DNA from: Paraburkholderia sp. BL10I2N1
GTDB lineage: Bacteria > Pseudomonadota > Gammaproteobacteria > Burkholderiales > Burkholderiaceae
DNA length: 64,000 nucleotides
Assembly: GCF_004361815.1 (NCBI RefSeq)
Contig: NZ_SNWA01000002.1
Location: forward strand, 1,984,001-2,048,000
Direction of reading: 5' to 3'
Positions 42,164 through 50,591 of the stretch are shown here, piece after piece. The translations under genes and the position numbers were made by a program. Positions within the stretch are counted from its first letter, which is position 1. The number at the start of each line of letters is the position of its first letter. Below the pieces are notes generated by a model. The model had not been told where the DNA came from. It saw only the letters and a program-made list of their open reading frames with translations, and made no database searches.

Positions 42164-42263
42164 TGCAGCAGGGACCCACGGTGAAACGGGCCCTGAGCGC
42201 GCTGCTGCGAAGTCCTGATGGTGGCTGGCGGCCGCGCGATCCGACCGATTGTACAGAAACGTC

Positions 42264-42376
42264 TTTGTTTTGAGACAGAAAAAGACCTGATGAATCACTT
42301 CATCTCGGCGGATGCCTTTATCGATGGGCTTGCCGCCGGTCTCAAGACTGAGATAAGCTGTCCACAGATTGAGACA
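42264..42376. promoter_or_regulatory. Candidate activator-binding repeats upstream of the sigma-54 promoter
   Basis: TTGAGACAG occurs twice, at about 42269-42277 and again near 42370 (GATTGAGACAGG), with a related CTGAGATAAG at about 42347. They are 100-210 bases upstream of the -24/-12 promoter, where enhancer-binding proteins usually bind. Assignment is by position and repetition. Confidence 0.45.
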
Positions 42377-42416
42377 GGTAGAACGATAAGAAGATATATC
42401 CGGAGACCGCGACAGG

Positions 42417-43862
42417 ATGATGAACGACTGGGCAGGCCTGCCCGAGAACTACGGCGACGTATTGCGCCGGGCGATGGATTCGCTTTTCAGGACTTTCGAG
42501 AATTTCAGCGAAGGAACGTTTATCGTCGACGCCGATGCGCGCGTCGTCTGGATCAACAAGCGTTATGCGGCGCGCTTCGGTTTCTCCGATCCGCAGCAGG
42601 CGATCGGCCGCGACTGCGAAGCCGTGATTCCCAACAGCCTGATGCGCGAAGTCGTGAAGACCGGCAAGCCGATCCTGCTCGATATTCTCGAGACCGATCG
42701 CGAGCCGCTCGTCGTCACGCGTCTGCCGCTGAAGGACGACACCGGCGCAACGGTGGGCGCGGTCGGTTTCGCGCTGTTCGACGAGCTCAAGGCGCTGACG
42801 CCCCTCTTTTCACATTACTCGCGCGTTCAGCAGGAGTTGATTGCGACGCGCCAGTCGCTCGCGCAGGCGCGGCGCGCCAAATATACGTTTGCCAGTTTCA
42901 TCGGCACCAGTGCGGCCAGTCTCGAAGTGAAGCGTCAGGCGCGGCGGGCGGCGCAGCTCGACTCGCCGGTGCTGCTGCTCGGCGAGACCGGTACGGGCAA
43001 GGAACTGCTTGCGCATGCGATCCACGGAGCGTCGTCGCGTGCCAACAAACCGCTAGTCACCGTCAACGTGGCCGCGATTCCTGACACGCTGCTCGAAGTC
43101 GAATTCTTCGGCGCGGCGCCGGGCGCGTACACGGGTGCGGATCGCAAGGGGCGTGTAGGGAAGTTCGAGCTCGCCAACGGCGGTACGCTCTTTCTCGACG
43201 AAATCGGCGAGATGCCAATTCCGCTGCAGGGCAAATTGCTTCGTGTGTTGCAGGATAACGAGTTCGAGCCGCTCGGCTCGAACCGCATCGTGCGCCCGGA
43301 TGTGCGGATCATCGCCGCTACGTCGGCAGACCTGCCTGCGCTGGCCGCGGCCGGACGTTTTCGTGCGGACCTGTTCTATCGCCTGAACGTGCTGACGATC
43401 CACGCGCCACCGCTGCGCGAACGGGTCCCGGATATCGAATCGCTTGCCTACGCGACGCTCGAGGATCTGTCATCGCGCGGGCCCGGCGGTCACTTCGAGT
43501 TGCAGGATGACGCGTTGCGGCTATTGTGTTCGTATGCGTGGCCTGGCAACGTCCGTGAATTGCGCAATACGCTGGAGCGCGCGGTGATGCTGTCGGACAG
43601 CGAGCGCATCGACGCGCATGCACTCGCGCCTTTCATCGGACCCGCCCAGGCGCTGGCGCGCGAGCCTGCTGCTACGTCGATGGGTGCTGCTGAAGCGCCA
43701 GGCCAGCAATCGTGGACCGACGCGATGGCCGACTTCGAAAGGCGCTTTTTGCGTGACGCCCTGCGCGCGAGCGGCGGTCGCGTGACCGAAGCGGCCGCCC
43801 GTATCGGCATGGGCCGCGCGACGTTTTACAAGAAGGTTGCGGCATACGGTATCGAGATTTAA
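42417..43862 (+). CDS. Sigma-54-dependent enhancer-binding regulator
   Basis: 481-residue activator. An N-terminal PAS-like sensor (about 25-140, FIVDADARVVWINKRYAARF), the AAA+ domain from about residue 165 with LLLGETGTGKELLAHAIH (Walker A), GAYTGADRKGR (the GAFTGA loop with Tyr) and GGTLFLDEIGEM (Walker B), and a C-terminal Fis-type helix-turn-helix (GGRVTEAAARIGMGRATFYK). It is divergent from the GntP permease gene, which has a sigma-54 promoter, so it very likely activates that gene in response to a ligand. ATG 42417 or the adjacent ATG 42420 may be used. Confidence 0.93.
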   Translation: MMNDWAGLPENYGDVLRRAMDSLFRTFENFSEGTFIVDADARVVWINKRYAARFGFSDPQQAIGRDCEAVIPNSLMREVVKTGKPILLDILETDREPLVVTRLPLKDDTGATVGAVGFALFDELKALTPLFSHYSRVQQELIATRQSLAQARRAKYTFASFIGTSAASLEVKRQARRAAQLDSPVLLLGETGTGKELLAHAIHGASSRANKPLVTVNVAAIPDTLLEVEFFGAAPGAYTGADRKGRVGKFELANGGTLFLDEIGEMPIPLQGKLLRVLQDNEFEPLGSNRIVRPDVRIIAATSADLPALAAAGRFRADLFYRLNVLTIHAPPLRERVPDIESLAYATLEDLSSRGPGGHFELQDDALRLLCSYAWPGNVRELRNTLERAVMLSDSERIDAHALAPFIGPAQALAREPAATSMGAAEAPGQQSWTDAMADFERRFLRDALRASGGRVTEAAARIGMGRATFYKKVAAYGIEI

Positions 43863-43942
43863 AGCGAGGCGCGCTGTTTGCCGGTTGCCGCATCAGGTTG
43901 TCCGCAAGGCAAAGCGGGCTGCCCGTCGAACGGAGAAATCAC

Positions 43943-44452
43943 ATGAAGTGCTGGCGTGCCGCGGCTGGGCTGTTTGTGATGAGTGCATCGCTGCATGCGC
44001 AGCAGACTGATACATCGGCGACCGAACGCAAGAACTGGTACAACGATCCGTTTCTTACGCTGTCGCATGCGATGGCCGATTGTCCGTTGCCGCTCGGTCC
44101 ACTGATGACGAAGGTGCAGATGGAAGACGATGCGCATTACCGCGTCGAGCGCGGCACGACCTGCTGGCTGGCGCACAAATGCACGAAGCCGAATTCGTAT
44201 ATGTACGACGCACCGATCGCCGATGCGATCCATGCGCAGTTCAAGGACGCGAAAGGACTCGACGGCACCAGCATCTGGATCACGGTGCAGCGTCGTTTCG
44301 TGTACGCGGAGGGCTGCGCGCCGGCATCCTTCGATGCTCACGCGCTACAGCAGAGGCTTGAAGCGGTCCCGGATGTCGAACAGGTTTTCATGCGCGTCAC
44401 GACCGATCGGCACGCGCCGCTTCCCTACAAGACGCTTGCCGCGCCGGAGTGA
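43943..44452 (+). CDS. Secreted hypothetical protein
   Basis: 169-residue protein with a signal peptide (MKCWRAAAGLFVMSASLHAQ) and a mature part rich in cysteines (DCPLPLG, TTCWLAHKCTK, EGCAPASF), which may be disulfide-bonded. A C-terminal stretch ALQQRLEAVPDVEQVFMRVT looks like a BON-like beta-alpha unit. GGAGAAATCAC before ATG supports the start. It is downstream of the sigma-54 regulator on the same strand, 80 bases later. Function unknown. Confidence 0.78.
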   Translation: MKCWRAAAGLFVMSASLHAQQTDTSATERKNWYNDPFLTLSHAMADCPLPLGPLMTKVQMEDDAHYRVERGTTCWLAHKCTKPNSYMYDAPIADAIHAQFKDAKGLDGTSIWITVQRRFVYAEGCAPASFDAHALQQRLEAVPDVEQVFMRVTTDRHAPLPYKTLAAPE

Positions 44453-44518
44453 CGCAATGTCACCGCCGCGTGGCAAAATCGCAGGATCGACAGAACAAAA
44501 AAGCAATCCGGGTTTTCG

Positions 44519-44791
44519 ATGAAACTCAACCATTTTCTTTCTTCCGGTGGCAGGCGCGCTGCGCGCGTCTTGCCTGTCATGGCCGCCCTTGCGCTCGCGG
44601 GCTGCCGCAGCAGCGCGCCGCTCTTCGCGCCGGATGGCCGGCCGACGACGCAGGTCCAATGTTCCGCAGCCGGCACGTGGGACGCGTGCATGCAGCACGC
44701 GCGCGGCATGTGCGGCGGCGCGTTCGACGTCGTGCGTCAGACTACTGGCGGCGGTGTGCGCACCCTGCTGTTTGCCTGCAAGGCAGGCTGA
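44519..44791 (+). CDS. Small predicted lipoprotein
   Basis: 90-residue protein with a lipobox (VMAALALAGCRSS, cysteine at 29) after a basic N-terminus. The mature part has four cysteines (VQCSAAGTWDACMQHARGMC and FACKAG). No ribosome site is obvious before ATG. Probably anchored in a membrane. No family recognised. Confidence 0.7.
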   Translation: MKLNHFLSSGGRRAARVLPVMAALALAGCRSSAPLFAPDGRPTTQVQCSAAGTWDACMQHARGMCGGAFDVVRQTTGGGVRTLLFACKAG

Positions 44792-44817
44792 GGCCGCCTG
44801 AAGTCGCCTGTGCGACG

Positions 44818-45984
44818 CTACAGGCTGCTTATTCCGGGCAGATGCAGCAGAAGCCGGATCAGATCCGGCTGCCGGTTCGTCGACGTCTTCTGGTAGATCG
44901 ATTGCAACTGCTTGCGCACGGTATCGTGCTGAACGCCGACACGCGCTGCGATCTCCTTGGGCGACATGCCTTCGGCGAGGAAATGGGCGACCCGGCATTC
45001 TGCCGGCGTCAGGTCGAAGGCGGCGGCGAGCAGGGATTCGTCGACAGAGGGCGACGAAGGCGGATGATAAAAGGCCAGCATGACAATGGCCCGAAGGCCG
45101 AACATGGCCGATACCTTGCCCGGCACGATCAGGTTGTAAAAGGCGAACAGCGCGTGCTCGTGAGGGGGGCTGTTGTCGTCGTTGATGCGCATCACCCGGT
45201 AACGCGACGCGTCGGCGTGCACTTTGGCATCGGCCACCCGCAGGCGCGCTTCGGTCTGCGCGCAGTCTTCGAGGAAGCGCTGCTGAAACGGCATCGGCAA
45301 CAGCACCTTGCGGCCGCTGACGCGCACTATCGACGTGCTCTGCAAAAGCCGCTGTGCCGCATCGTTAAGCCGCAGCAACTCGCCTTCGGTGGTTGACAGA
45401 ATCACCGGCTGGAGTCCACGGTTGATAAACGCGTCTCCAATGAGGGCATCGGTTGAAAATACGTAGCGCTGAACCTGCAGTTTGACCGCGCGTGCAAGAT
45501 GCGGCGTCAGGCGTTCAAGGATCGCAATTGCATCTTCAGCGAGAGGGCCTTGTTCGGCGCTTCTCAGGCAGGCAAAAAAAACAGTAACCGCCTCGTCGTC
45601 GACGAGTTTGCAGCACGATGCATAACGGCGTTCGGTGGGTAACAGAAACTCCTGAAAAAATCGATTGCCGCGAACGAATTCATCATCGAAATGTTCGTGG
45701 CAATGTAACCACTTGAGTACCGGTTGAGACCACCACAACGCAAGTCGTGGATCAATACGGTGATAACGCCGGATGTATCCGAGTTCGCTGCCGGCGGCCA
45801 GATTAAATCCGTCGCTAAACGACAACGCGTTATGCTGTTTATCGAAACCGACTACATGAACGCTTTTCGCGTCGACGAGCGCCGCCAGTTCCGCGTATAG
45901 CGCCTGCCAGGCCTGCGAATCCATGACGGTATCGTAAATCCTGTGCACAAGCCGGTCGTATCGTTGTTCGCCTTCGTCCACCAC
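44818..45984 (-). CDS. LuxR-type helix-turn-helix regulator
   Basis: 388-residue transcriptional regulator. The N-terminal 300 residues form a sensor region without a recognised domain, and the C-terminal 65 residues are the LuxR/GerE helix-turn-helix: LTPAECRVAHFLAEGMSPKE, then IAARVGVQHDTVRKQLQSIY. It starts at a GTG (45984) followed by another GTG. There is no acyl-homoserine-lactone domain signature, so it is not a typical quorum regulator. An inverted repeat CCTGTCC/GGACAGG lies about 100 bases upstream. Confidence 0.85.
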   Translation of the reverse strand: MVDEGEQRYDRLVHRIYDTVMDSQAWQALYAELAALVDAKSVHVVGFDKQHNALSFSDGFNLAAGSELGYIRRYHRIDPRLALWWSQPVLKWLHCHEHFDDEFVRGNRFFQEFLLPTERRYASCCKLVDDEAVTVFFACLRSAEQGPLAEDAIAILERLTPHLARAVKLQVQRYVFSTDALIGDAFINRGLQPVILSTTEGELLRLNDAAQRLLQSTSIVRVSGRKVLLPMPFQQRFLEDCAQTEARLRVADAKVHADASRYRVMRINDDNSPPHEHALFAFYNLIVPGKVSAMFGLRAIVMLAFYHPPSSPSVDESLLAAAFDLTPAECRVAHFLAEGMSPKEIAARVGVQHDTVRKQLQSIYQKTSTNRQPDLIRLLLHLPGISSL

Positions 45985-46338
45985 GCCCCCGTCATATCGC
46001 GGCCCACCGCAGCCGAGGAATTATTCCGCGGGCTCCGCTTTTTTGCTTTTCCACAGATGAGGTATATACAGCTGGATTACCTGTCCTTAATCTTGCATTT
46101 CATGGACAGGAATTTGCCGCATCAAGCAGACTGCTTCAGTGCGGCGGCTAACGGATCAGTCACAATGTGTGGCTTATAGTCGTCGTCCAGGACGTGTGTA
46201 ATCGGTATCTGCGTAAATTTCCCGGGTCGGCACTTAAAAGAACGCGGGAAGCAGGATTTACTCTTTCGGCAGAAATGAGCTTGAGCGGCACGTTTCATGC
46301 GCTACACATGGTCTTGTTCGCATTTCCGGGGAAAAACA
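45985..46338. other. Intergenic region with an inverted repeat, no gene seen
   Basis: 354 bases between the divergent LuxR-type gene and a small rightward gene. It is relatively AT-rich. Only the inverted repeat at 46080-46110 stands out. Confidence 0.5.
46080..46110. promoter_or_regulatory. Inverted repeat upstream of the LuxR-type gene
   Basis: Perfect 7-bp inverted repeat CCTGTCC ... GGACAGG with a 17-base spacer, about 100 bases before the GTG of the regulator. Plausible operator for that regulator or for the divergent small gene. No other support. Confidence 0.45.
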
Positions 46339-46545
46339 ATGAATCACCACCAGCTTGAAAAAGACATCGAACATCTGGAGCATGTCATTGCCCGGCTTTC
46401 AGGGGAAGACCGCATTCCGCTGTCGTACTGGCGCGACCGTATCGATCGCGTGCTGAGTGCGTCGCTGGTGCCGTCGCAGGCGAGCCGGATGAGGCGCCTG
46501 AATGAAGCGCTGCGCGTCCTGGAAACCGGCATTCAGGTGAAGTGA
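46339..46545 (+). CDS. Small hypothetical protein, 68 residues
   Basis: Short helical protein MNHHQLEKDIEHLEHVIARL ... ALRVLETGIQVK. Charged heptad-like pattern suggests a coiled coil. GGGGAAAAAC before the ATG is a weak ribosome site. No recognised family. Possibly cytosolic. Confidence 0.6.
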   Translation: MNHHQLEKDIEHLEHVIARLSGEDRIPLSYWRDRIDRVLSASLVPSQASRMRRLNEALRVLETGIQVK

Positions 46546-46709
46546 CGACGCTCCGGGCGATGCGCGCGGGCGCACCCATCCCGACGTATTCCTCGTGTGA
46601 CAATCCGGCATGCGGCGCGCGGGCGCCGTTCACTGGCGCGAGCCGGGTCACGACGGTGCCGCATTGCCCGTCGTGTCTCCACGCACACGCCGTCCAATGA
46701 GGACGACCC

Positions 46710-47909
46710 ATGCAGCACGCAGGATTTTCGGCCGCACGGCTCGCGAAGGTGACGGCGGCCATGCAGGGCTATGTCGAGCGAGGCGAAGTGTCAGGCGTGG
46801 TGACGCTCGTCTGGCGGCGCGGGGAAATTGCGCAGATCGACGCCCTCGGCTATCGCGACGACGCCGACAGGTTGCCCATGGCGCGCGACACGCTGTTTCG
46901 CATCGCATCGATGACCAAGCCGGTTACCACCGCGGCGATCATGATGCTGATCGAAGAAGACTTGCTGGCGCTCGATGCGCCTGTCGCCCGCTGGCTGCCG
47001 GAACTGGCCGCACCACGGGTGCTGCGCGACCCCGCGGGACCCCTCGACGAGACCGTGGAGGCGCGCGCGCCGATCACGGTCCTCGATCTGCTCACGCATC
47101 GCGCGGGCTTCTGTTATCACTTCACCGCGCTGGGGCCGCTTGCCGACGCCTACTCGGCGGTTTTCAACGGCTTTGAATCGCAGGTGAGCACAGACACGTG
47201 GCTCTCGCGCGTCGCGACGCTGCCGCTGATGTTCCAGCCGGGTTCGCGCTGGCACTACGGGATTGCAACCGACATCCTCGGCGTGCTGATCCAGCGCATC
47301 ACGGGCCAGTCGCTGGGCGACTTTTTCCGCACCCGCATCTTCGAGCCGCTAGGCATGCGGGACACGGCTTTCTGGGTACCCGAAGCGCAGCTTGGGCGCT
47401 TTGCCACCGCTTACGGGATCGATCCGGCGACGAAGCAGCGCGTCGTCGAGGATCATCCGGCGAACAGCCGCTGGGCCAATTCCCGGCGTTTCCAGGGCGG
47501 CGGCGGCGGGCTGGTGTCGACGGCGCAAGACTATCTGCAGTTCGCCCGGCTGCTGCTGGCGCGCGGGCGACTGGACGACACGCGGCTGCTGTCGCACCGC
47601 TCGGTCGACCTGATGCGCTCGAATTTTCTGAGCCGTGACCAGCGCCGGCAGCCGGCCTTCGGGCACGTCCTGTGGGCGGGGCAGGGCTTCGGCCTCGGTC
47701 TTTCCATCGTCGACGATGCCGCGCAGCAGCTTCCGCTCGGCTACCGGTCAGTCGGCTCGTTCAGCTGGCCGGGAGCGTACGGCACCAGCTGGCTAGCCGA
47801 TCCGGTCGAGGACATGATTGCGATCATGCTGATCCAGCGGCGTTCGATCGAGCCGTTTCCGATGGTGGTCGACTTCGAGCGCCGCGTGTACGACGCCATC
47901 GATGACTGA
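46710..47909 (+). CDS. Serine hydrolase of the beta-lactamase class C/EstB type
   Basis: 399-residue esterase/beta-lactamase-fold enzyme. The catalytic SxxK is in FRIASMTKPVTTAAI, followed by the tyrosine motif HYGIATDILGVLI (Y-x-N-like position with G-I) and the end motif WPGAYGTSWLADP (usually (H/K)TG). This set resembles EstB from Burkholderia gladioli, an esterase without antibiotic resistance. No signal peptide is visible, so it may be cytosolic. AATGAGGACGACCC precedes the ATG. Substrate unknown. Confidence 0.9.
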   Translation: MQHAGFSAARLAKVTAAMQGYVERGEVSGVVTLVWRRGEIAQIDALGYRDDADRLPMARDTLFRIASMTKPVTTAAIMMLIEEDLLALDAPVARWLPELAAPRVLRDPAGPLDETVEARAPITVLDLLTHRAGFCYHFTALGPLADAYSAVFNGFESQVSTDTWLSRVATLPLMFQPGSRWHYGIATDILGVLIQRITGQSLGDFFRTRIFEPLGMRDTAFWVPEAQLGRFATAYGIDPATKQRVVEDHPANSRWANSRRFQGGGGGLVSTAQDYLQFARLLLARGRLDDTRLLSHRSVDLMRSNFLSRDQRRQPAFGHVLWAGQGFGLGLSIVDDAAQQLPLGYRSVGSFSWPGAYGTSWLADPVEDMIAIMLIQRRSIEPFPMVVDFERRVYDAIDD

Positions 47910-48020
47910 TCCCGAGAGGATCCACCGGTTCCGCGCGCCGCGACGCAGGAGTTGTCCGGCACTTTTTAGGCCTGTTAGAGTCACACCGTCGTCATCGAAA
48001 CGGAACGGAGGCTCTTCTTC

Positions 48021-48326
48021 ATGGCCAGCTACAAGCAATTGACGGCGCAACTCGAAAAGCTGCACAAGGAGGTTGCCCTCGCGCGGGAGAAGGAAGTCGC
48101 GCAGGCAGTCGCCGAGATCAAGCAACTGATCGCCGACTACGAAATCACCGCCGAAGAGCTGGGTTTTCCGGCCGCAGGCACGAAGGGCGCGAGAGGCAAG
48201 GCGCGCAAGTCCGGGCTGCCGGCGAAATACCGCAACCCCAAGACGGGCGAGACATGGAGCGGACGCGGGCGCGCGCCAGGCTGGCTCGCGGGCAAGAATC
48301 GCGAGCGCTTTCTGGTCGAAACCTGA
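48021..48326 (+). CDS. Short H-NS family nucleoid protein
   Basis: 101-residue H-NS-like protein. Residues 1-50 form the oligomerising coiled coil (MASYKQLTAQLEKLHKEVAL), residues 68-92 the DNA-binding loop YRNPKTGETWSGRGRAPGW. GGAGGCTCTTCTTC before ATG is a good ribosome site. It is the plain relative of the tailed protein at 23866 and would silence AT-rich DNA. No neighbour relation. Confidence 0.92.
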   Translation: MASYKQLTAQLEKLHKEVALAREKEVAQAVAEIKQLIADYEITAEELGFPAAGTKGARGKARKSGLPAKYRNPKTGETWSGRGRAPGWLAGKNRERFLVET

Positions 48327-48417
48327 TATCTCTCATGGAGCGGCTGCGGCTAACGGCCGTTTTTCCCCTGTGTGCGGGGTGAGTCTTCACACGCGCTCTA
48401 CCGCACCTCTTCCCGAA

Positions 48418-48440
48418 GTCCCGAAAACTCTCACCTTTCG
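48418..48440 (+). repeat. 23-base direct repeat, copy 1
   Basis: GTCCCGAAAACTCTCACCTT plus TCG; copy 2 lies at 48768-48790, 350 bases away, matching 20 of 23 positions in the same orientation. Confidence 0.65.
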
Positions 48441-48767
48441 TCCGGCGCATCCGCGCATCGAGCGCGCGTCGCGACGCATTCCTGATGATTTGCGCGAAGG
48501 CGAAGGAAAGCTCCGTAGTCGCAACGAGCGACCTCGCTGGATGGCATTCCTTCGCTGCGCATGACGGTTCCATTCAGTTTGTGACACCCGCAGAGCCTGA
48601 TAAAACAAGGCTTTCCGGGTGTGTTCGATGACGTTCTGCGACTCGAAGGCGGGCATCGGCAATGTCGCGAAGCGTGGTGTACCCGGCTGAAATGCGCGTG
48701 CGGCAGTTCCGAAAAGCGCGATGACTTTTTGCCTTTGAAGCACCTTGGCACGCCTGTCGGCCTGAAG

Positions 48768-48790
48768 GTCCCGAAAACGCTCACCTTTGC
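48768..48790 (+). repeat. 23-base direct repeat, copy 2
   Basis: GTCCCGAAAACGCTCACCTT plus TGC, second copy of the repeat at 48418. It lies about 40 bases before the 79-bp element, upstream of fae. Confidence 0.65.
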
Positions 48791-48827
48791 GCTCACCCGC
48801 GCCACGAGCCCTTCGCTGCACTCAGTG

Positions 48828-48906
48828 GAAACCCGGAAATGAGCCCGTCTCATACCCCGGATCACAAAACATCGATTCATGGTCCCGAATGGCGCGCAGC
48901 ACAATC
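48828..48906 (+). repeat. 79-bp element, copy B, upstream of fae
   Basis: About 80 percent identical to 10246-10324 upstream of the betaine-type binding protein, in the same orientation and 33 bases before the fae start. Shared anchor phrases are CTCATACCC, AAACATCGATTCAT and GCAGCACAATC. Candidate common promoter or operator. Confidence 0.7.
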
Positions 48907-48939
48907 CGGCCATCCACCACCCCCAAAGACGGGACAGAC

Positions 48940-49464
48940 ATGAGCGCATCAACGGAAAAGCAACTCTATATCGGCGAAGGGTTCGAAGGCCCGGGCGTGA
49001 ACCTCGCGCACATCAACGTGCTGGTCGGCCCGCGTAGCGGCCCGGCGGGCCAGGCCTTCGCGACCGCGCTCGCGACGCCTTCGGCCGGACATGCGCCGTT
49101 CGCCGTGATCGCCCGTCCGGGTGTGCCGACCAAGCCGCTCACGCTGTATGTGAACAAGGCACAGATTGACGGCGACTTCCACGGCAACGCAACGTGGGGC
49201 GCGTCGCAGGCGGGTATTGCAAAGGCGGTCGCCGAGTCGCTGGAAAACGGCACGTTGCCGCCGGAAGCGGAAAACGACTGGGTGGTCGTGTCGGCGAACT
49301 GGGTCAATCCGAAGACAGACGATCTCGACGCCGTCTACGAGAACAACTACCGCGCCTGCAAGAACGCGATTCTCGCCGCGCTGAAGGGCCTGCCGCATCG
49401 CGACGAAGTGTTTGCCGCCGCACGCGAAGTGTCGAACCCGTTCTACACCCCCAAACAACGCTAA
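48940..49464 (+). CDS. fae: Formaldehyde-activating enzyme
   Basis: 174-residue enzyme that condenses formaldehyde with tetrahydromethanopterin. It begins MSASTEKQLYIGEGFEGPGV; the catalytic histidine is in NLAHINVLVGPRSGPAGQAF, and the family phrase GNATWGASQAGIAKAVAESL follows. The start codon follows GGGACAGAC, a weak ribosome site. Fae is a marker of tetrahydromethanopterin-linked formaldehyde oxidation, known in some Burkholderiales; some homologues have other roles. No other methanopterin gene lies in the window. It heads a co-directional cluster with an aldo-keto reductase and an aldehyde dehydrogenase. Confidence 0.9.
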   Translation: MSASTEKQLYIGEGFEGPGVNLAHINVLVGPRSGPAGQAFATALATPSAGHAPFAVIARPGVPTKPLTLYVNKAQIDGDFHGNATWGASQAGIAKAVAESLENGTLPPEAENDWVVVSANWVNPKTDDLDAVYENNYRACKNAILAALKGLPHRDEVFAAAREVSNPFYTPKQR

Positions 49465-49553
49465 CAGACACGGCGCGAATCGCGCGCCTTACCCGGCCAC
49501 TGTGCAAGGCGGGTAGCAACGGCAGCGCGGTCGCGGACACAGGAGACAGCTTC

Positions 49554-50591
49554 ATGGAATACATTCGTCTGGGCCAGTCGGGCCTCAAAGTTTCGCGTCT
49601 GTGCCTCGGCACGATGAACATGGGCACGCCGCAATGGAAGCCCTGGATTTTCGACGAAGCGCAAAGCGAGCCGATCGTGCGTCACGCGCTCGAAGCGGGC
49701 GTCAACTTTATCGACCTCGCGGACTTCTATTCGACAGGCGTGGGCGAAGAGGTGGTCGGCCGGATTCTCAAGCGGCTGGCGCGCCGTGAGGAAATCGTCG
49801 TGACGACCAAGGTCGGTTACGACATGGGCACCTACCAGAATGCCGGCGGCCATTCGCGCAAGCACATCATGGATGGCATCGACGGCTCGCTCACGCGTCT
49901 GGGCATGGATTACGTCGACATCTACATGCTGCATTTCTTCGACGTGAACACGCCGGTCGAAGAAACGATGGGCGCGCTGAATGACATCGTGCGGGCGGGC
50001 AAGGCGCGCTACATCGGCGTGTCGACGATGTACACGTGGCAGTTCGCCAGGATCATGCAGGTCTGCGAGCGCAACGGCTGGCACAAGCCGATCAACATGC
50101 AACTGCAGCTGAACCTTGCCTATCGCGAGGAAGAGCGCGAGATGATTCCGTACTGTGTCGATCAGGGCGTCGGCGTGTCGGTGTTCAGCCCGCTTGCGCG
50201 TGGCCTCCTGACGAGCGACCCGAACTCCACGCGCAACCAGACCGATTTTTTCACCGCGCAGATGTATGGCGATGCGACATCGCGCGAAATCGCGGCGTCG
50301 GTGGCGCATGTGGCGGCACGGCGTGGCGTGAGCGCCGCGCAGATCGCGCAGGCCTGGGTGCTGAATCACGGCGGCGTATCGAGCATGCTGGTCGGCGCGG
50401 ATACGCCGGCGCAGTTCGACAGCGCGCTTGCGGCACTCGACACGAAGTTCGATGCCGACGAACTCCATGAACTCGAACGCAACTACACGCCGTGCGATCT
50501 GATCAACGATTACACGGCAGGCCGGCGCATCGAGCGTGAGCCGCGCGCCGCGCAGGGCGCGTTTGTCGACACATTGGGAAGGGCAGCATGA
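49554..50591 (+). CDS. Aldo/keto reductase
   Basis: 345-residue NADPH-dependent oxidoreductase of the TIM-barrel AKR superfamily. The N-terminus is MEYIRLGQSGLKVSRLCLGT. Catalytic residues can be seen as FIDLADFYS (Asp, Tyr), VTTKVGYD (Lys) and YMLHFFDVN (His). AGGAGACAGCTTC before the ATG is a good ribosome site; the in-frame region upstream is not translated. Its stop overlaps the next gene by 4 bases (ATGA), so both are co-translated. It probably reduces an aldehyde or ketone whose identity is not known. Confidence 0.93.
   Translation: MEYIRLGQSGLKVSRLCLGTMNMGTPQWKPWIFDEAQSEPIVRHALEAGVNFIDLADFYSTGVGEEVVGRILKRLARREEIVVTTKVGYDMGTYQNAGGHSRKHIMDGIDGSLTRLGMDYVDIYMLHFFDVNTPVEETMGALNDIVRAGKARYIGVSTMYTWQFARIMQVCERNGWHKPINMQLQLNLAYREEEREMIPYCVDQGVGVSVFSPLARGLLTSDPNSTRNQTDFFTAQMYGDATSREIAASVAHVAARRGVSAAQIAQAWVLNHGGVSSMLVGADTPAQFDSALAALDTKFDADELHELERNYTPCDLINDYTAGRRIEREPRAAQGAFVDTLGRAA

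Larger units (their letters stand above)
48327..48939. other. 613-base region with repeats but no gene
   Basis: Between the short H-NS gene and fae. It contains a 23-base direct repeat (48418 and 48768) and, at its right end, the 79-bp element copy B. Frames in this stretch lack ribosome sites and family similarity. It may be a decayed or repeat-rich promoter region. Confidence 0.5.
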
